A stretch of 64,000 bases of DNA from JAWKXU01 sp964468045 (GCA_964468045.1 CAYXTO010000009.1:1-64000), one strand, 5' to 3'. Positions 27,546-37,150 are shown, numbered from the stretch's first letter. Translations and numbers: made by a program. Notes: a model not told the origin generated them from the letters alone.

Positions 27546-27910
27546 CGATGCACACAGCATGGGAAGCCGCCCTTGCGGCGGAGAAGTTCGCCCGTTCGAC
27601 GATGGAACAATACCGCGCCGAGATACTTGTCCCCGCCGATAAGGCGTGTGCTGAGGGGCGGGCGACGTTTCAGCATTTGAGCGACGCCGAGGAAGGTTGG
27701 AGGCCCTACACCTCCGCCCATGCCGACGCGCTTGATGCCATGATCCTGACCCCTGCCCCGACGCTGGCGGACGTTGTGTTCAAGTTGGAACGGGGACTAG
27801 CGGACGGCACGTTCGATGGGGGCGACGCCTCAAACCGGATGATCCGCGTGGTGGTGGAGGATGTTCGTCGCCTCTCCGCAATGCAGGGAGGTGAGCGTCA
27901 TGGGCAATGA
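27542..27910 (+). CDS. Hypothetical element protein
   Basis: 122 residues, start overlapping the previous stop by 4 bp. Mostly helical: MTMHTAWEAALAAEKFARSTMEQYRAEILVPADKA and HADALDAMILTPAPTLADVVFKLERGL. Small proteins of this type are frequent upstream of primases in sphingomonad prophages. No domain recognised. Confidence 0.7.
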   Translation: MTMHTAWEAALAAEKFARSTMEQYRAEILVPADKACAEGRATFQHLSDAEEGWRPYTSAHADALDAMILTPAPTLADVVFKLERGLADGTFDGGDASNRMIRVVVEDVRRLSAMQGGERHGQ

Positions 27911-28214
27911 TCTACACACCGCACCCATCAAGCTCCCGCCGATTCTCGCCTACATCGTCGGCGCACCGCTGGCCCCGCGCGCATCGGTCGAGCGGCTTAT
28001 CCAGCAAGCCATTGATGCGCTCGATGATATGGACGGCGATCCCGACCTTGAACCCGACGACGAGCCGGAAGAAGACGATCCATCCGGCCAATGCGACGAG
28101 GACGGAATCAATACACATTTTCTCGGTCGATGGAACGAAGGCCCTGGCTGCCCGATCAGCGATCCCGATTGCGCGGTGGATGATCGAGGCTGCGACCCGG
28201 AGAACGAGATTTGA
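27900..28214 (+). CDS. Acidic hypothetical element protein
   Basis: 104 residues starting within the end of the previous gene. The N terminus (IKLPPILAYIVGAPLAPRASVERLIQQAIDALDDM) is followed by a very acidic stretch of Asp/Glu/Pro (residues ~38-62) and a Cys-containing tail. Acidic proteins on such elements sometimes mimic DNA, but nothing here proves that. Start 27900 is chosen over 27861 because it opens a better N terminus. Confidence 0.65.
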   Translation: MGNDLHTAPIKLPPILAYIVGAPLAPRASVERLIQQAIDALDDMDGDPDLEPDDEPEEDDPSGQCDEDGINTHFLGRWNEGPGCPISDPDCAVDDRGCDPENEI

Positions 28215-28299
28215 CGGTGGCGGATATGGAAAGCCCCCGCGAGGGGATGGGCGCAGGGGATAGCCAGGCGCAGTCCACCGGAGACGGGAGAGCTGCGCA

Positions 28300-30315
28300 A
28301 TGAATGCGATGCTCGACCCCAAGGCCATTGCCCAACGCTACGGGGGCACGGCAAGCGGCAATCAGGTCAATATTCCGACCGAGGGCCACGGCAAGCATGA
28401 CCGGGGCACGTCAATCACGGTTGATCCTAGCGCGCCCGATGGCCTGCTTGTGCATGTCCATAACGGCGGCGATCCGCTCGCAGTGAAGGATATGCTTCGC
28501 CGGGACGGCTTCCTGCCCGAGCGCCAGACGGGTTCATCCAAACAGCGCCCAATGTTCGCGAAAGCGGCGCGGCGGCCTGGCGTGTCGTATTTCGAGTATC
28601 AGGACGCGGATGGCGTGACAGTCTGCCGAAAGGTCCGCACCGACATGGCGGACGACAAGGAGTTCACCTGGCAGCACCCGGACGGCAAGGGCGGCTGGAA
28701 ATCCGGGCGTGGACGGGATGCTATCCTTTATCGCCTGCCGGATCTGATCGCTGCACCCGCCGATGCCGTGATCTACCTCGCGGAAGGCGAGCGCAAGGCG
28801 GACAAACTGGCAAGTTGGGGGCTTGTCGCCACGTCCAGCAAGGATTTGCCGAAAGACCTGTCGGCATTTCAGGGCCGCACAGTGGCGATCTTGCCGGATA
28901 ACGACCCGGAGGGCGCGAAGATCGCGCGCGAATTGTGCGCCGCGCTCAATGACATTGCCGATCGCGTGGTGCTAGTCGAGCTTCCCGGACTGCCGCCGAA
29001 AGGCGACATCATGGATTGGGGCGGCACGGTTTCCGAATTGGAAGAACTGACCGTGAAGGCGCTGGCGACGGAGAGTGACGACACCTGGCCAGTTCTCGAC
29101 CTTGCCGCCTGCGCCGCTCGCAAGGCTCCGCCCCGTCAATGGGTAATCGAGGGCTGGGCACCGGCCAACAAGGCAACACTGCTGGCCGGTGACGGCGGCG
29201 TAGGTAAATCGCTTCTCGCACAGATACAGGCCACATGCGTCGCCATCGGGCGGCCCTTCATGGGCCTTAAAACCCGGCAGGCCAGCGCGGCCTATCTTAG
29301 CTGGGAAGACGACGCGGACGAATTGTGGCGACGCCAGGAATCCATTTGCGAGGTGCTTTCTATCACCATGGCATCGCTCGACGGGCGACTGCACCTTGTG
29401 TCCTATACGGAAGAGGAAAATCCCTTTCTCGCGACTGCCGACGATAAGGGCCTTCGCGTCACCGCTCTGGGCCGGAAGATCGAACGGCTGGTGGATCGTC
29501 ACGGCATCGGCCTGCTGATCCTGGACAACGCATCGCAGATTGCCGGAATAGACCACAACGCGGTGGACGAGGTGGCCCCCTTCGCGCACTGGCTCGGCAC
29601 GCTCGCCACCCGCCGCAACGGCGCGGTCATACTGCTACACCATACCAATAAGGCCGGTCAGGACTTCCTTGGTTCCGTCGCCTACAATAACCAGTTCCGT
29701 TCGCGGATGCTGCTGGCGCGACCGGAGGATGGCCACGACCCCGATTTGCGCCAGCTAACCAATCCCAAGGCCAACTATGCCCAGGCGGGCAACAGTATCG
29801 AAATCCGCTGGCACAATGGCGCATTTATTCGCGACGAAGACCTGCCAGCCGACACCCGCGCGGAGATCGCGGAGATCAGCAAGGCCAATGGCGAAAACGC
29901 GGCGTTCCTGCGCTGCCTTGCCCAACGTACGAAAGAGCGTCGACACGTCTCTGAAAAGGTCGGTGCGAACTATGCACCCAAGCTGTTCGCCACGATGCCC
30001 GAAGCCAAGGGCATCAAGAAAGATCGGCTTGTTGCAGCCATGGACCGGTTGTTTCGGATAGGTGCAATCGAGCGCGGATTCCTCTGGCGGGACACTGCCG
30101 AGGGCAAGGATATTTACGGTCTCCGGGAAACCGGAAACGTAACCGGAAACCGACCGGAAACACGTTCCGCAAACGACCGGAAACCCACAGAGAACGACCG
30201 GAAAATACACCCCTTATATACTACGTATATATCAGGGGCGGCCCTTGGGCCCGCCGCCCCTTCCGATGAAAGCGACGATCTGGATTGGGGTGCAGACGAC
30301 GTGGAGGCGGATTGA
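28300..30315 (+). CDS. Primase/helicase-type replication protein (Toprim-like + AAA_25 ATPase)
   Basis: 671 residues. The N-terminal ~250 residues contain a Toprim-like region (IYLAEGERKADKLASWG, then VAILPDNDPEGAKIARELC). The ATPase domain has Walker A GDGGVGKS (~298-305), Walker B GLLILDNAS and VILLHHTNKAGQDFLGSVAY, as in RepA/AAA_25 helicases. The C-terminal winged-helix-like part (IKKDRLVAAMDRLFRIGAIERG) could bind the origin. This is the likely replication initiator of the element, enabling autonomous amplification after excision. The largest gene of the element. Confidence 0.88.
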   Translation: MNAMLDPKAIAQRYGGTASGNQVNIPTEGHGKHDRGTSITVDPSAPDGLLVHVHNGGDPLAVKDMLRRDGFLPERQTGSSKQRPMFAKAARRPGVSYFEYQDADGVTVCRKVRTDMADDKEFTWQHPDGKGGWKSGRGRDAILYRLPDLIAAPADAVIYLAEGERKADKLASWGLVATSSKDLPKDLSAFQGRTVAILPDNDPEGAKIARELCAALNDIADRVVLVELPGLPPKGDIMDWGGTVSELEELTVKALATESDDTWPVLDLAACAARKAPPRQWVIEGWAPANKATLLAGDGGVGKSLLAQIQATCVAIGRPFMGLKTRQASAAYLSWEDDADELWRRQESICEVLSITMASLDGRLHLVSYTEEENPFLATADDKGLRVTALGRKIERLVDRHGIGLLILDNASQIAGIDHNAVDEVAPFAHWLGTLATRRNGAVILLHHTNKAGQDFLGSVAYNNQFRSRMLLARPEDGHDPDLRQLTNPKANYAQAGNSIEIRWHNGAFIRDEDLPADTRAEIAEISKANGENAAFLRCLAQRTKERRHVSEKVGANYAPKLFATMPEAKGIKKDRLVAAMDRLFRIGAIERGFLWRDTAEGKDIYGLRETGNVTGNRPETRSANDRKPTENDRKIHPLYTTYISGAALGPAAPSDESDDLDWGADDVEAD

Positions 30316-30355
30316 TGCCCATCCCTCTCTTTCGCGTGCTAAAAAGGTGGCTGCG

Positions 30356-30790
30356 ATGACGGGCGAGCTTCGGACCCGTCTGCGGCGGCTGGCGGACGAT
30401 TGCGAAGAGCGGGCACGTCGGGCGGATAGCGCCGATGCGCGCAGCTTGTTCAACCAAACCGCGATGCTGGCGCGCAGGGCTTCACAGCAACCCTATCAGA
30501 CCGAGCGGGACTTGCAGGGCTGGCTTGACGCCATGAGCGCCCAGGCAGGCGTGGCGCGGTTCCTGGACGGCGACCCCGTGGACCATGCCACCTTTCAGCC
30601 TTCGCGGCGACCTGCGCCATTGTTGGGTGCTCGCCAGCTTGCCGACCTGTTCGGGATGACGGAACGCGGCGCGCGCAAGGCAATCGAGCGGGGGCATAGC
30701 AGGCGGCTTCACGGCTTCCATCGCGACGGCAAGAGGTGGCTGGCGGAGCGGGATGCGTTTTCATCTCTGATAGACAATCAGCGGGGATGA
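30356..30790 (+). CDS. HTH-containing hypothetical protein
   Basis: 144 residues from ATG 30356. The N terminus is a helical, arginine-rich region (GELRTRLRRLADDCEERARRADSADARS). The C terminus holds a predicted helix-turn-helix, LLGARQLADLFGMTERGARKAIERGHSRRL, followed by HRDGKRWLAERDAF, resembling HTH-17/MerR-like DNA readers. It sits between the primase and the packaging genes and may regulate the latter. A longer frame from 30245 overlaps the primase and is not supported. Confidence 0.7.
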   Translation: MTGELRTRLRRLADDCEERARRADSADARSLFNQTAMLARRASQQPYQTERDLQGWLDAMSAQAGVARFLDGDPVDHATFQPSRRPAPLLGARQLADLFGMTERGARKAIERGHSRRLHGFHRDGKRWLAERDAFSSLIDNQRG

Positions 30791-30827
30791 TACGTAAATC
30801 CGTCATTTTATGCGGTTCAACAGCGTA

Positions 30828-30847
30828 CTGTCTAACATTTATCTAAC
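30828..30847 (-). repeat. GTTAGAC tandem motif, copy 2
   Basis: Reads GTTAGATAAATGTTAGACAG on the minus strand, one mismatch to copy 1 over 20 bases. It lies 50 bp upstream of the small terminase gene, where it could be an operator of the packaging module. Confidence 0.6.
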
Positions 30848-30897
30848 CGCGAGTTCCGTTTCAGTTCCGCAAAACCCCGATTTGCTATGCAGCGGTC

Positions 30898-31359
30898 ATG
30901 ACGTTGCCGACCATCCCCAAGCCCCGCACCCGGCGCGGCCCTGCACCGAAGCAGCCACCAGCCAATGCGGCGGACCTGATCCGCGACCTTGCCGCCGATG
31001 GCTGGGCGATCCTTGGTATCGCGAAGCGGCTGGGCACAAGCAAGGATACCTTCGCCCGCTGGCTCGATCAGAACCCGGAGTTGCAGGAAGCCTTCGACGC
31101 GGGCCGGGAGAATGAACGCTATGCGCTGCACAACATGCTCTACCGGCAGGCCATGGAGCACGGCAACGCCACGGCGGCCATGTTCTTGCTGAAAGCTCGG
31201 CATGGCTATCGTGAGGGCGACCAGAGCCAGAGCGGCGGGCGTGTCAACGTCACCATCGCCCTGCCCGGTGCGATGACGCTGCAACAGTTCACATCGATCG
31301 GCGCGAAGGCAGCGCCGGTCGCTGTCCCCGCAATCGAAGGAAAGGAAATCGTTCAATGA
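30898..31359 (+). CDS. Terminase small subunit-like protein
   Basis: 153 residues. After a proline/arginine-rich start comes an HTH segment, AADLIRDLAADGWAILGIAKRLGTSKDTFARWLDQNPEL. A helical oligomerisation region follows, with NERYALHNMLYRQAMEHGNATAAMFLLKARHGYREGD. The phrase AMFLLKARHGYR is typical of phage small terminases and related DNA-binding proteins. Position three genes before the large terminase supports the call. In phages it recognises the packaging site; in satellites it redirects helper packaging. Confidence 0.78.
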   Translation: MTLPTIPKPRTRRGPAPKQPPANAADLIRDLAADGWAILGIAKRLGTSKDTFARWLDQNPELQEAFDAGRENERYALHNMLYRQAMEHGNATAAMFLLKARHGYREGDQSQSGGRVNVTIALPGAMTLQQFTSIGAKAAPVAVPAIEGKEIVQ

Positions 31360-31589
31360 CCGAGGATAAGCTCGCATTGATGCGCCGCATCGGGGCATCG
31401 CTCAAGACTATCGGTGCAGCATGCGCCGAGAGCTTCAACCATGCCTGTGCTGGCAGCACGACACCGTTGCAGCCCTTGGACGAACGGCTCGGCCATGAGG
31501 TTCGGAACCTGCGCCGCGACGGTCAGGATCAGCTTGCGGACGCCCTGCTGGCTTTTCGTGAGGAAATGGGAGCGAATGACAATGGCTAG
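31356..31589 (+). CDS. Small helical protein in packaging module
   Basis: 77 residues overlapping the small terminase stop by 4 bp. Helical with MTEDKLALMRRIGASLKTIGAACAESFNHACAG and VRNLRRDGQDQLADALLAFREEM. No known domain. Co-transcribed with the terminase genes. Confidence 0.65.
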   Translation: MTEDKLALMRRIGASLKTIGAACAESFNHACAGSTTPLQPLDERLGHEVRNLRRDGQDQLADALLAFREEMGANDNG

Positions 31590-32286
31590 AATTGCCCACC
31601 ACAAGGTCCGCGCGCTGGGAGCAATCGCAGAACGCATGGCGCGATCAGTCAGCGAGAAGGGCGACAACGCGGCAGCACGCCGGTTTCTGGCTGAGGTCAA
31701 TCGCGTTCATGCGGGCGCGGCGGCGCTGGACAATGTGCGCGCCAATCGCAGTCCGCTCGATACGGTCGAGGGGCATGCCCTGAAAGTGGGCAAGATGGCC
31801 AAGAAGTTCGACAACGAGGTCACGGCGGTCATCAATCGCTCCGGTGAAATCTGGCGGGAGGGAATGCGCGACGTGCAGCGCCGGATCGACGAGAAGATCG
31901 ATCTGAAGCCGAATGCCTTTGCGGAGGAAATCCGCGCGACTTTTCGCACAATGAGCCGGAAATCGAAGGTGGAACTGCTCGGCCAGCTCGTGAAGGAAAA
32001 CAGGGGGCCAGAGTTGGCCGCCATCGTGAAGGCTCCCTCTATTCTGTCCGGTATCAGCGATGCGGAACGGGCGGATTATGAGCGGGCCATTATTTCCCTG
32101 CATGCTCCGCAGGAACTGGCCGAGCAGACATGGCTCGATGAACTCTTCGATTCGGTTGGCACCGTGGCGACAACATCAACCGGCCTCGTGCGCGACTTCA
32201 TGGACCCTGGCGAGCTTGCTCGCATAGAACGTGCTGATGCGCTGGCCACCGAAGCTGGCGAGGCGTTCGACCAGTCACTGCAATGA
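31576..32286 (+). CDS. Hypothetical protein between terminase subunits
   Basis: 236 residues. Start ATG 31576 (or 31582) overlaps the preceding gene; the longer frame from 31414 lies inside it and is rejected. It is helical and charged: RIAHHKVRALGAIAERMARSV, AEEIRATFRTMSRKSKVELLGQLVKENRG, and an acidic end DFMDPGELARIERADALATEAGEAFDQSL. It overlaps the large terminase start by 4 bp. It could be an accessory packaging or scaffold-like protein, but I recognise no family. Confidence 0.7.
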   Translation: MTMARIAHHKVRALGAIAERMARSVSEKGDNAAARRFLAEVNRVHAGAAALDNVRANRSPLDTVEGHALKVGKMAKKFDNEVTAVINRSGEIWREGMRDVQRRIDEKIDLKPNAFAEEIRATFRTMSRKSKVELLGQLVKENRGPELAAIVKAPSILSGISDAERADYERAIISLHAPQELAEQTWLDELFDSVGTVATTSTGLVRDFMDPGELARIERADALATEAGEAFDQSLQ

Positions 32287-33647
32287 ATCCGCTCGAACTC
32301 AACCCGTTCCAGGAGCGCGTCATGATGTTGCCGGAAGAGGTTGACGCCTTTCTCGGCGGCGGTCGCGGCGGCGGCAAATCCTATGGCCTGGCACTGCTGG
32401 CGCTTCGCCATGTCGAGCAATACGGCACCGCCGCACGCATCCTGTATATTCGGCGCACCTATAAGGGGCTGGCGGATTTTGAACTGATCGCCCGCGACTT
32501 GTTCGGTGCGGTCTATGGCGGCGCGGCGCGTTACAATTCGGCGGAACATGTCTGGCGCTTCCCCAACGGCGGCTATCTGGAATTAGGCCAGCTCGAATCC
32601 CATGCAGACTACGCCAAGTATCAGGGCCGCACCTTCACGCTGCTGCTGGTGGACGAGGCGGGCCAGTATCCCGATCCCGGCTTGCTCGACATTCTCCGGT
32701 CCAACCTTCGCGGTCCCAAGGACGTGCCTATCAGGGCGGTTGTCGCGGCCAATCCGGGAGGGGTAGGGCACTACTGGTTGGCCAAGCGGTATGTGTTCAA
32801 ATCAGCCCCCTGGGCGGCTTTTCTGGAAGAGAAATCGGGGCGGCAGTGGGTCTATGCCCCTTCGACCTTCGCGGGCAATCAGTTCATTGATCGGGAGCAA
32901 TACGCCGATCAGTTACGGTCGAGTTGCCCGGACGATCAGGAATTGCTCAGGGCCTGGGTTGATGGGGATTGGGCCATTGCCCGTGGTGCCTATTTCGCGA
33001 GCGTGCTGGACGAGAGCCGCAACGCTGTGGATCCGTGGCCGGAGGTTCCGCCGGGCTGGAAGACCTATCTTGCCCATGACTTCGGAAGCAGCGCGCCAAG
33101 CGCAACCTACATCTTTGCGCAGTCGCCGGGCGGCTTCGGGCCGGATGGCTGCTTCTATCCGCGCGATAGCCTTGTCATTCTCGACGAACTGGCGACCTGC
33201 AAGCGGGACAGGCCAAGCGAGGGGCTGGGCTGGACGGTGCCGATCCTGGCCGAAGAGATCGTGGCCATGTGCAAGCGCTGGGGCATTCGCCCTGATGGCG
33301 TTGCCGATGATGCCATATTTGCCCAGACGGGTCATGGGGCAGGCAGCATCGCGAACGAGTTCAGCCGATGCGGCGTTCTATTTCGTCCCGCTCGCAAGGC
33401 TGATCGGCTGACTGGCTGGACGATGATGCGAAGAATGCTGGCGGACGCTGGCAAACCGGACATGCCGGGCCTCTATATCTCGCGTGTCTGCGAATATTTC
33501 TGGTCAACCGTGCCCTACCTGGCGCGCGATCAGAAGCGTGTTGAGGACGTGGATTCGACCGGCCCCGATCATGGCGCGGATGCAGTGCGCTATGGCTGCC
33601 TGCGGCGGGACATGACGATGCGGCGGATCAAGGTTACCGGCATCTGA
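32283..33647 (+). CDS. Phage terminase large subunit
   Basis: 454 residues, near full length for TerL. ATPase: Walker A GGGRGGGKS (25-33) and Walker B LLLVDEAG (Asp ~124, Glu ~125), with NPGG coupling motif. RNase H-like nuclease: AHDFGSSAP (first Asp, ~268), VADDAIF (~345) and GPDHGADAVRYG near the C terminus supply the acidic residues. It translocates and cuts DNA into capsids. All motifs are intact, yet no portal or capsid gene follows; the gene is 98 bp from the right att site. It must act with a helper's procapsid if it acts at all. Confidence 0.92.
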   Translation: MNPLELNPFQERVMMLPEEVDAFLGGGRGGGKSYGLALLALRHVEQYGTAARILYIRRTYKGLADFELIARDLFGAVYGGAARYNSAEHVWRFPNGGYLELGQLESHADYAKYQGRTFTLLLVDEAGQYPDPGLLDILRSNLRGPKDVPIRAVVAANPGGVGHYWLAKRYVFKSAPWAAFLEEKSGRQWVYAPSTFAGNQFIDREQYADQLRSSCPDDQELLRAWVDGDWAIARGAYFASVLDESRNAVDPWPEVPPGWKTYLAHDFGSSAPSATYIFAQSPGGFGPDGCFYPRDSLVILDELATCKRDRPSEGLGWTVPILAEEIVAMCKRWGIRPDGVADDAIFAQTGHGAGSIANEFSRCGVLFRPARKADRLTGWTMMRRMLADAGKPDMPGLYISRVCEYFWSTVPYLARDQKRVEDVDSTGPDHGADAVRYGCLRRDMTMRRIKVTGI

Positions 33648-33660
33648 AAAATATTTTGCT

Positions 33661-33681
33661 GTTAGACGGAATGTTAGACGG
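33661..33681 (+). repeat. GTTAGAC tandem motif, copy 3
   Basis: GTTAGAC-GGA-ATGTTAGACGG, between the large terminase stop and the right att copy. Copies 1 and 3 lie 120 and 64 bp inside the two att sites, the layout expected of integrase arm sites. Confidence 0.6.
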
Positions 33682-33745
33682 CGCAAAAACGGCTTTCCCG
33701 TCCCGCCTAGAGGCGGTTGATTTATCCAGCAATTTCAAGGGTTTG

Positions 33746-33821
<76 letters not shown>

Positions 33822-33914
33822 ACGCTGCGGCTTGCCGCGATCCCGAATCGTCGGGAGCGCTCCCTATAGCGATTGCGGCGCGCGAGGGAAGGGGGCTGTT
33901 GGGCAATTTTTCGA

Positions 33915-35030
33915 TCAATTCAGGTTGCTGGGCGCATTTCGGTTCCATCGATCGATCATCATCAATGTGCCCACGCAGATCATGTTGGTCATCATGGAGG
34001 ATCCGCCATGGCTCATGAAAGGCAGCGGAATGCCGACGACCGGAGCGAGGCCCATCACCATCATCAGGTTGATGGCCACATAGAAGAAGATCGTGGCCGT
34101 CATCCCCGCGGCGAGCAGCCGCGCGAAACGATCGCGGGATCGCAGCGCCACCTGCATTCCCCAGCGCAATACGATGCCGAATACGATGAGAACGAACAGG
34201 CCGCCCAGCAGCCCCCATTCTTCCGCCATGGTGGCGAACACGAAGTCGGTATGCGGTTCCGGTAGATAGTTGAGGTGGCTCTGCGAACCATTGCCGAAAC
34301 CCTTGCCGAACAGGCCTCCCGAACCGATGGCGATCTTGGACTGGGTGATGTGATAGCCGGCGCCCAGCGGATCGCTTTCCGGATCGAGGAAAGTCGTCAC
34401 GCGCCGCCGCTGGTAATCATGCAGGACGAAGAAATAGGCGATCGGCGCAGTCACCATGGCCCCGCCGCCGCCGAGCAGGAACCAGCGTAGAGGCAGCCCG
34501 GCCAGGAACATCACGACCAGACCGCCGAAACTGATTGCCAGGCCAGTGCCCAGATCGGGCTGGATCAGCACCAGACCGGCAGGAACGGTTATGAGCAGGC
34601 AGGCGGGCAGAAGCCCCCTCCAGCTCGAGACAAGCCCTGCGGGCAGATTGCCGTAAAAGCGGGCAAGCACGAGCACGATTGCGGGCTTCATCAGTTCCGA
34701 CGGCTGCAGGACGATGAATCCGAGATCCAGCCAGCGCTGGCTCCCACCCCCTATCGCGCCCAGGGCTTCCACCAGCATCAGGAGGATGAGCACCCCGGCG
34801 TAGACCGGGAAAGCAGACCATTTCACGAGATCTTGGGGGAACCTCGACATGATCAGGGCCATGGCCAGGAACACGGCAAAGCGGATCAGGTGCGAACTGG
34901 CGAAGGGTTGGAAGTTTCCGCTCGCTGCAGAGTAGAGGACCGACGATCCGAACAGGACGAGCAATGTTATCGGAAGGATGACTCGCCACGGAATGCGGGT
35001 GAGCGGCGCGGGGACAAAGGATGGCGTCAT
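33915..35030 (-). CDS. rodA: Rod-shape SEDS peptidoglycan glycosyltransferase RodA
   Basis: 371 residues, about ten membrane helices. Polymerises lipid II into glycan strands in the elongasome with PBP2. SEDS landmarks: GSQRWLDLGFIVLQPSELMKPA, LIQPDLGTGLA with the catalytic Asp region, GKGFGNGSQSHLNYLPEPHTDFVF, and the C-terminal GIPLPFMSHGGSS. It overlaps the mrdA stop by 4 bp and is the last gene of the mreBCD-mrdA-rodA operon. Confidence 0.97.
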   Translation of the reverse strand: MTPSFVPAPLTRIPWRVILPITLLVLFGSSVLYSAASGNFQPFASSHLIRFAVFLAMALIMSRFPQDLVKWSAFPVYAGVLILLMLVEALGAIGGGSQRWLDLGFIVLQPSELMKPAIVLVLARFYGNLPAGLVSSWRGLLPACLLITVPAGLVLIQPDLGTGLAISFGGLVVMFLAGLPLRWFLLGGGGAMVTAPIAYFFVLHDYQRRRVTTFLDPESDPLGAGYHITQSKIAIGSGGLFGKGFGNGSQSHLNYLPEPHTDFVFATMAEEWGLLGGLFVLIVFGIVLRWGMQVALRSRDRFARLLAAGMTATIFFYVAINLMMVMGLAPVVGIPLPFMSHGGSSMMTNMICVGTLMMIDRWNRNAPSNLN

Positions 35031-37150
35031 TGACCGGTTCCCCCCTGTGGCGGCTGCACGATCCGGCCAATCGAATCTCCGGGACGGCCGGTCGAGGGGA
35101 TGGTGTCGGCAGGAGACCCGCCTACCGGAGGTAATGGCACCGCGATCGGCTCGGGCGCAGGAGTGGCCGCTTCAGTGACCAAGGGCACCGGGCGATCAAC
35201 CGATTGCGATTGGGTGCTTTCATCGATTGGTGCAGCTTCGGCCGGAGGCTTGGGCACCTCAGAACCATATGTCGCGGCATAAACGGCGTATTTCTTGGCG
35301 ATGCGTTCCGTCGGCGTGCCGCCCCATCCCTTTTCCAGAACGGTAAGCGCTTCCATGCCCTTCACGGGATCGAACATGAACGTCGCGACGTCTCTCGCAA
35401 TCGGATAGGCCGCGCCCGAACCACCCCCATGCTCGATCACGACCGCTCCAGCGTATCGCGGATTGTCGAAGGGCGCGAAGAAAATGAAAAGCCCGTGATC
35501 GCGGTACTTCCATGGCCCGCTCTTGCCGCTGGCGACGCTCAGCGAAACGACCTGCGCCGTCCCGGTCTTCCCGGCCATCAGGACATCGTCCAAGGGGAGT
35601 TTTGCCCGCCTTGCCGTTCCCGGCCCGTTCACCACATCGCTCATCGCCTGACGAATGATCAGCGTGTGATCGCCATGGAAGTTCATCGATTCCATCCGGG
35701 GAGAGGCGGGATCGAACAACAGTCGCGGCATGATCTTGTTGCCGGTCGCCAACCTCGCCGCCATCACGGCAAGCTGAAGCGGGTTGGACAGCATATATCC
35801 CTGACCGATCGTTGCATTGACCGTGTCGAAAGTTTGCCATGCGCTGCCATATTTCTTCAGCTTCCAGGCCGGATCGGGCACCGTGCCATAGAACTGGCTC
35901 AACACCGGCAGGGGGAATTCCTGCCCCATGCCCAACCGCTTCGCCATCGGCGCGATGACATCCATCCCGAGCCGCTGCGCGAAGTGATAGAAATAGACGT
36001 CGCAGCTCTGGTAGATCGCCTTGGCCATGTTGACCTGGCCATGCCCGCGACGGTTCCAGCAATGAAACACGCGATTGCCGACGCGCAGGCCGCCGCCGCA
36101 GACTGTGGTTTCCTCCGGATCCAGACCCGCCTCGAGAAAGGACATCGCCACCATCGGCTTTACGGTCGAACCGGGTGGATACAGGCCCTTGAGCACCTTG
36201 TTCCGCAAGGGAACATGATCGTCGTCCGACAGCATCTTCCATTCGATACGGCCAATGCCATCGGAAAAGCTGTTTGGGTCGAAACTGGGCATGGATGCCA
36301 TGCAGAGGAGGTCGCCGGTCTTGCAGTCCATCACGACGACGGAACCGGATTCCAGGCCGAGCCTGCGAGCGGCATAATCCTGCAAAGGGCCGTCGATGGT
36401 GAGCTTGACGGCCTTGCCCTGAACATCCTCGCGCGTCTCAAGGTCTCGCACGATGCGGCCGGAAGCCGTGACTTCGACCCGCCGGGCCCCCGGGATGCCG
36501 CGCAAACGCTGTTCGAACTGCTTTTCGACACCGTCCTTGCCGATCTTGTATCCGGGAGTGATCAGCAGCGGGTTGCGATCCTTCTCATATTCCTCGGCCG
36601 AAGCCGTTCCGACATATCCGATCAGATGGCCCACCGCCGGGCCGGTGGGATAATAGCGCGAATAGCCGCGCTGGGGCACCACGCCATGCAGGTCGGGCAG
36701 ACGAACGCTCACGGCGGCGAATTTGTCCCAGTCGAGCCGGGTCGCCACTTCCACGGGCTGGAAGCCGCGCGCATCCTCGATCTTGTCCTTCAGATCCTGG
36801 ATCTGGATCGGGGTGAGGTTGAGCAGCTTGCCCAGCTCGTCGATCGTCTTTTCCGGGTCGACCATCCGGTCGGGGATAACGTCCACACGGAAATCCGCGC
36901 GATTGGATGCAAGAGGGGCGCCGTTGCGATCGAGGATCCAGCCCCGGCGAGGCGGAATCAGGGTCAGGTTCACCCGGTTGCTCTCCGCCTCCATCTTGTA
37001 TTTTTCGTTCTCGGCCACCGCGAGATACGTCATTCGCGCAGCCAACAGCACGCCTACGCCGCCCTGTATGGCACCAATCACCACCGCGCGCCGGTCGAAG
37101 CTGTACCGAAGCATGGTTTCAGTCATTTGCGGCTTGAACCCGCCACGCAT
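35027..37150 (-). CDS. mrdA: Penicillin-binding protein 2 (elongasome transpeptidase)
   Basis: 707 residues. Crosslinks peptidoglycan during cell elongation as partner of RodA. An N-terminal membrane helix (VVIGAIQGGVGVLLAARMTYLA) precedes the pedestal domain (PPRRGWILDRNGAPLA). The transpeptidase has SxxK in PPGSTVKPM (~327), SCD in YQSCDVYFY and KTG in MAGKTGTAQ (~530). The C-terminal ~80 residues are proline-rich and low complexity, longer than in E. coli. ATG 37150 overlaps the mreD stop; the long upstream frame is antisense-like and rejected. Confidence 0.96.
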   Translation of the reverse strand: MRGGFKPQMTETMLRYSFDRRAVVIGAIQGGVGVLLAARMTYLAVAENEKYKMEAESNRVNLTLIPPRRGWILDRNGAPLASNRADFRVDVIPDRMVDPEKTIDELGKLLNLTPIQIQDLKDKIEDARGFQPVEVATRLDWDKFAAVSVRLPDLHGVVPQRGYSRYYPTGPAVGHLIGYVGTASAEEYEKDRNPLLITPGYKIGKDGVEKQFEQRLRGIPGARRVEVTASGRIVRDLETREDVQGKAVKLTIDGPLQDYAARRLGLESGSVVVMDCKTGDLLCMASMPSFDPNSFSDGIGRIEWKMLSDDDHVPLRNKVLKGLYPPGSTVKPMVAMSFLEAGLDPEETTVCGGGLRVGNRVFHCWNRRGHGQVNMAKAIYQSCDVYFYHFAQRLGMDVIAPMAKRLGMGQEFPLPVLSQFYGTVPDPAWKLKKYGSAWQTFDTVNATIGQGYMLSNPLQLAVMAARLATGNKIMPRLLFDPASPRMESMNFHGDHTLIIRQAMSDVVNGPGTARRAKLPLDDVLMAGKTGTAQVVSLSVASGKSGPWKYRDHGLFIFFAPFDNPRYAGAVVIEHGGGSGAAYPIARDVATFMFDPVKGMEALTVLEKGWGGTPTERIAKKYAVYAATYGSEVPKPPAEAAPIDESTQSQSVDRPVPLVTEAATPAPEPIAVPLPPVGGSPADTIPSTGRPGDSIGRIVQPPQGGTGQ

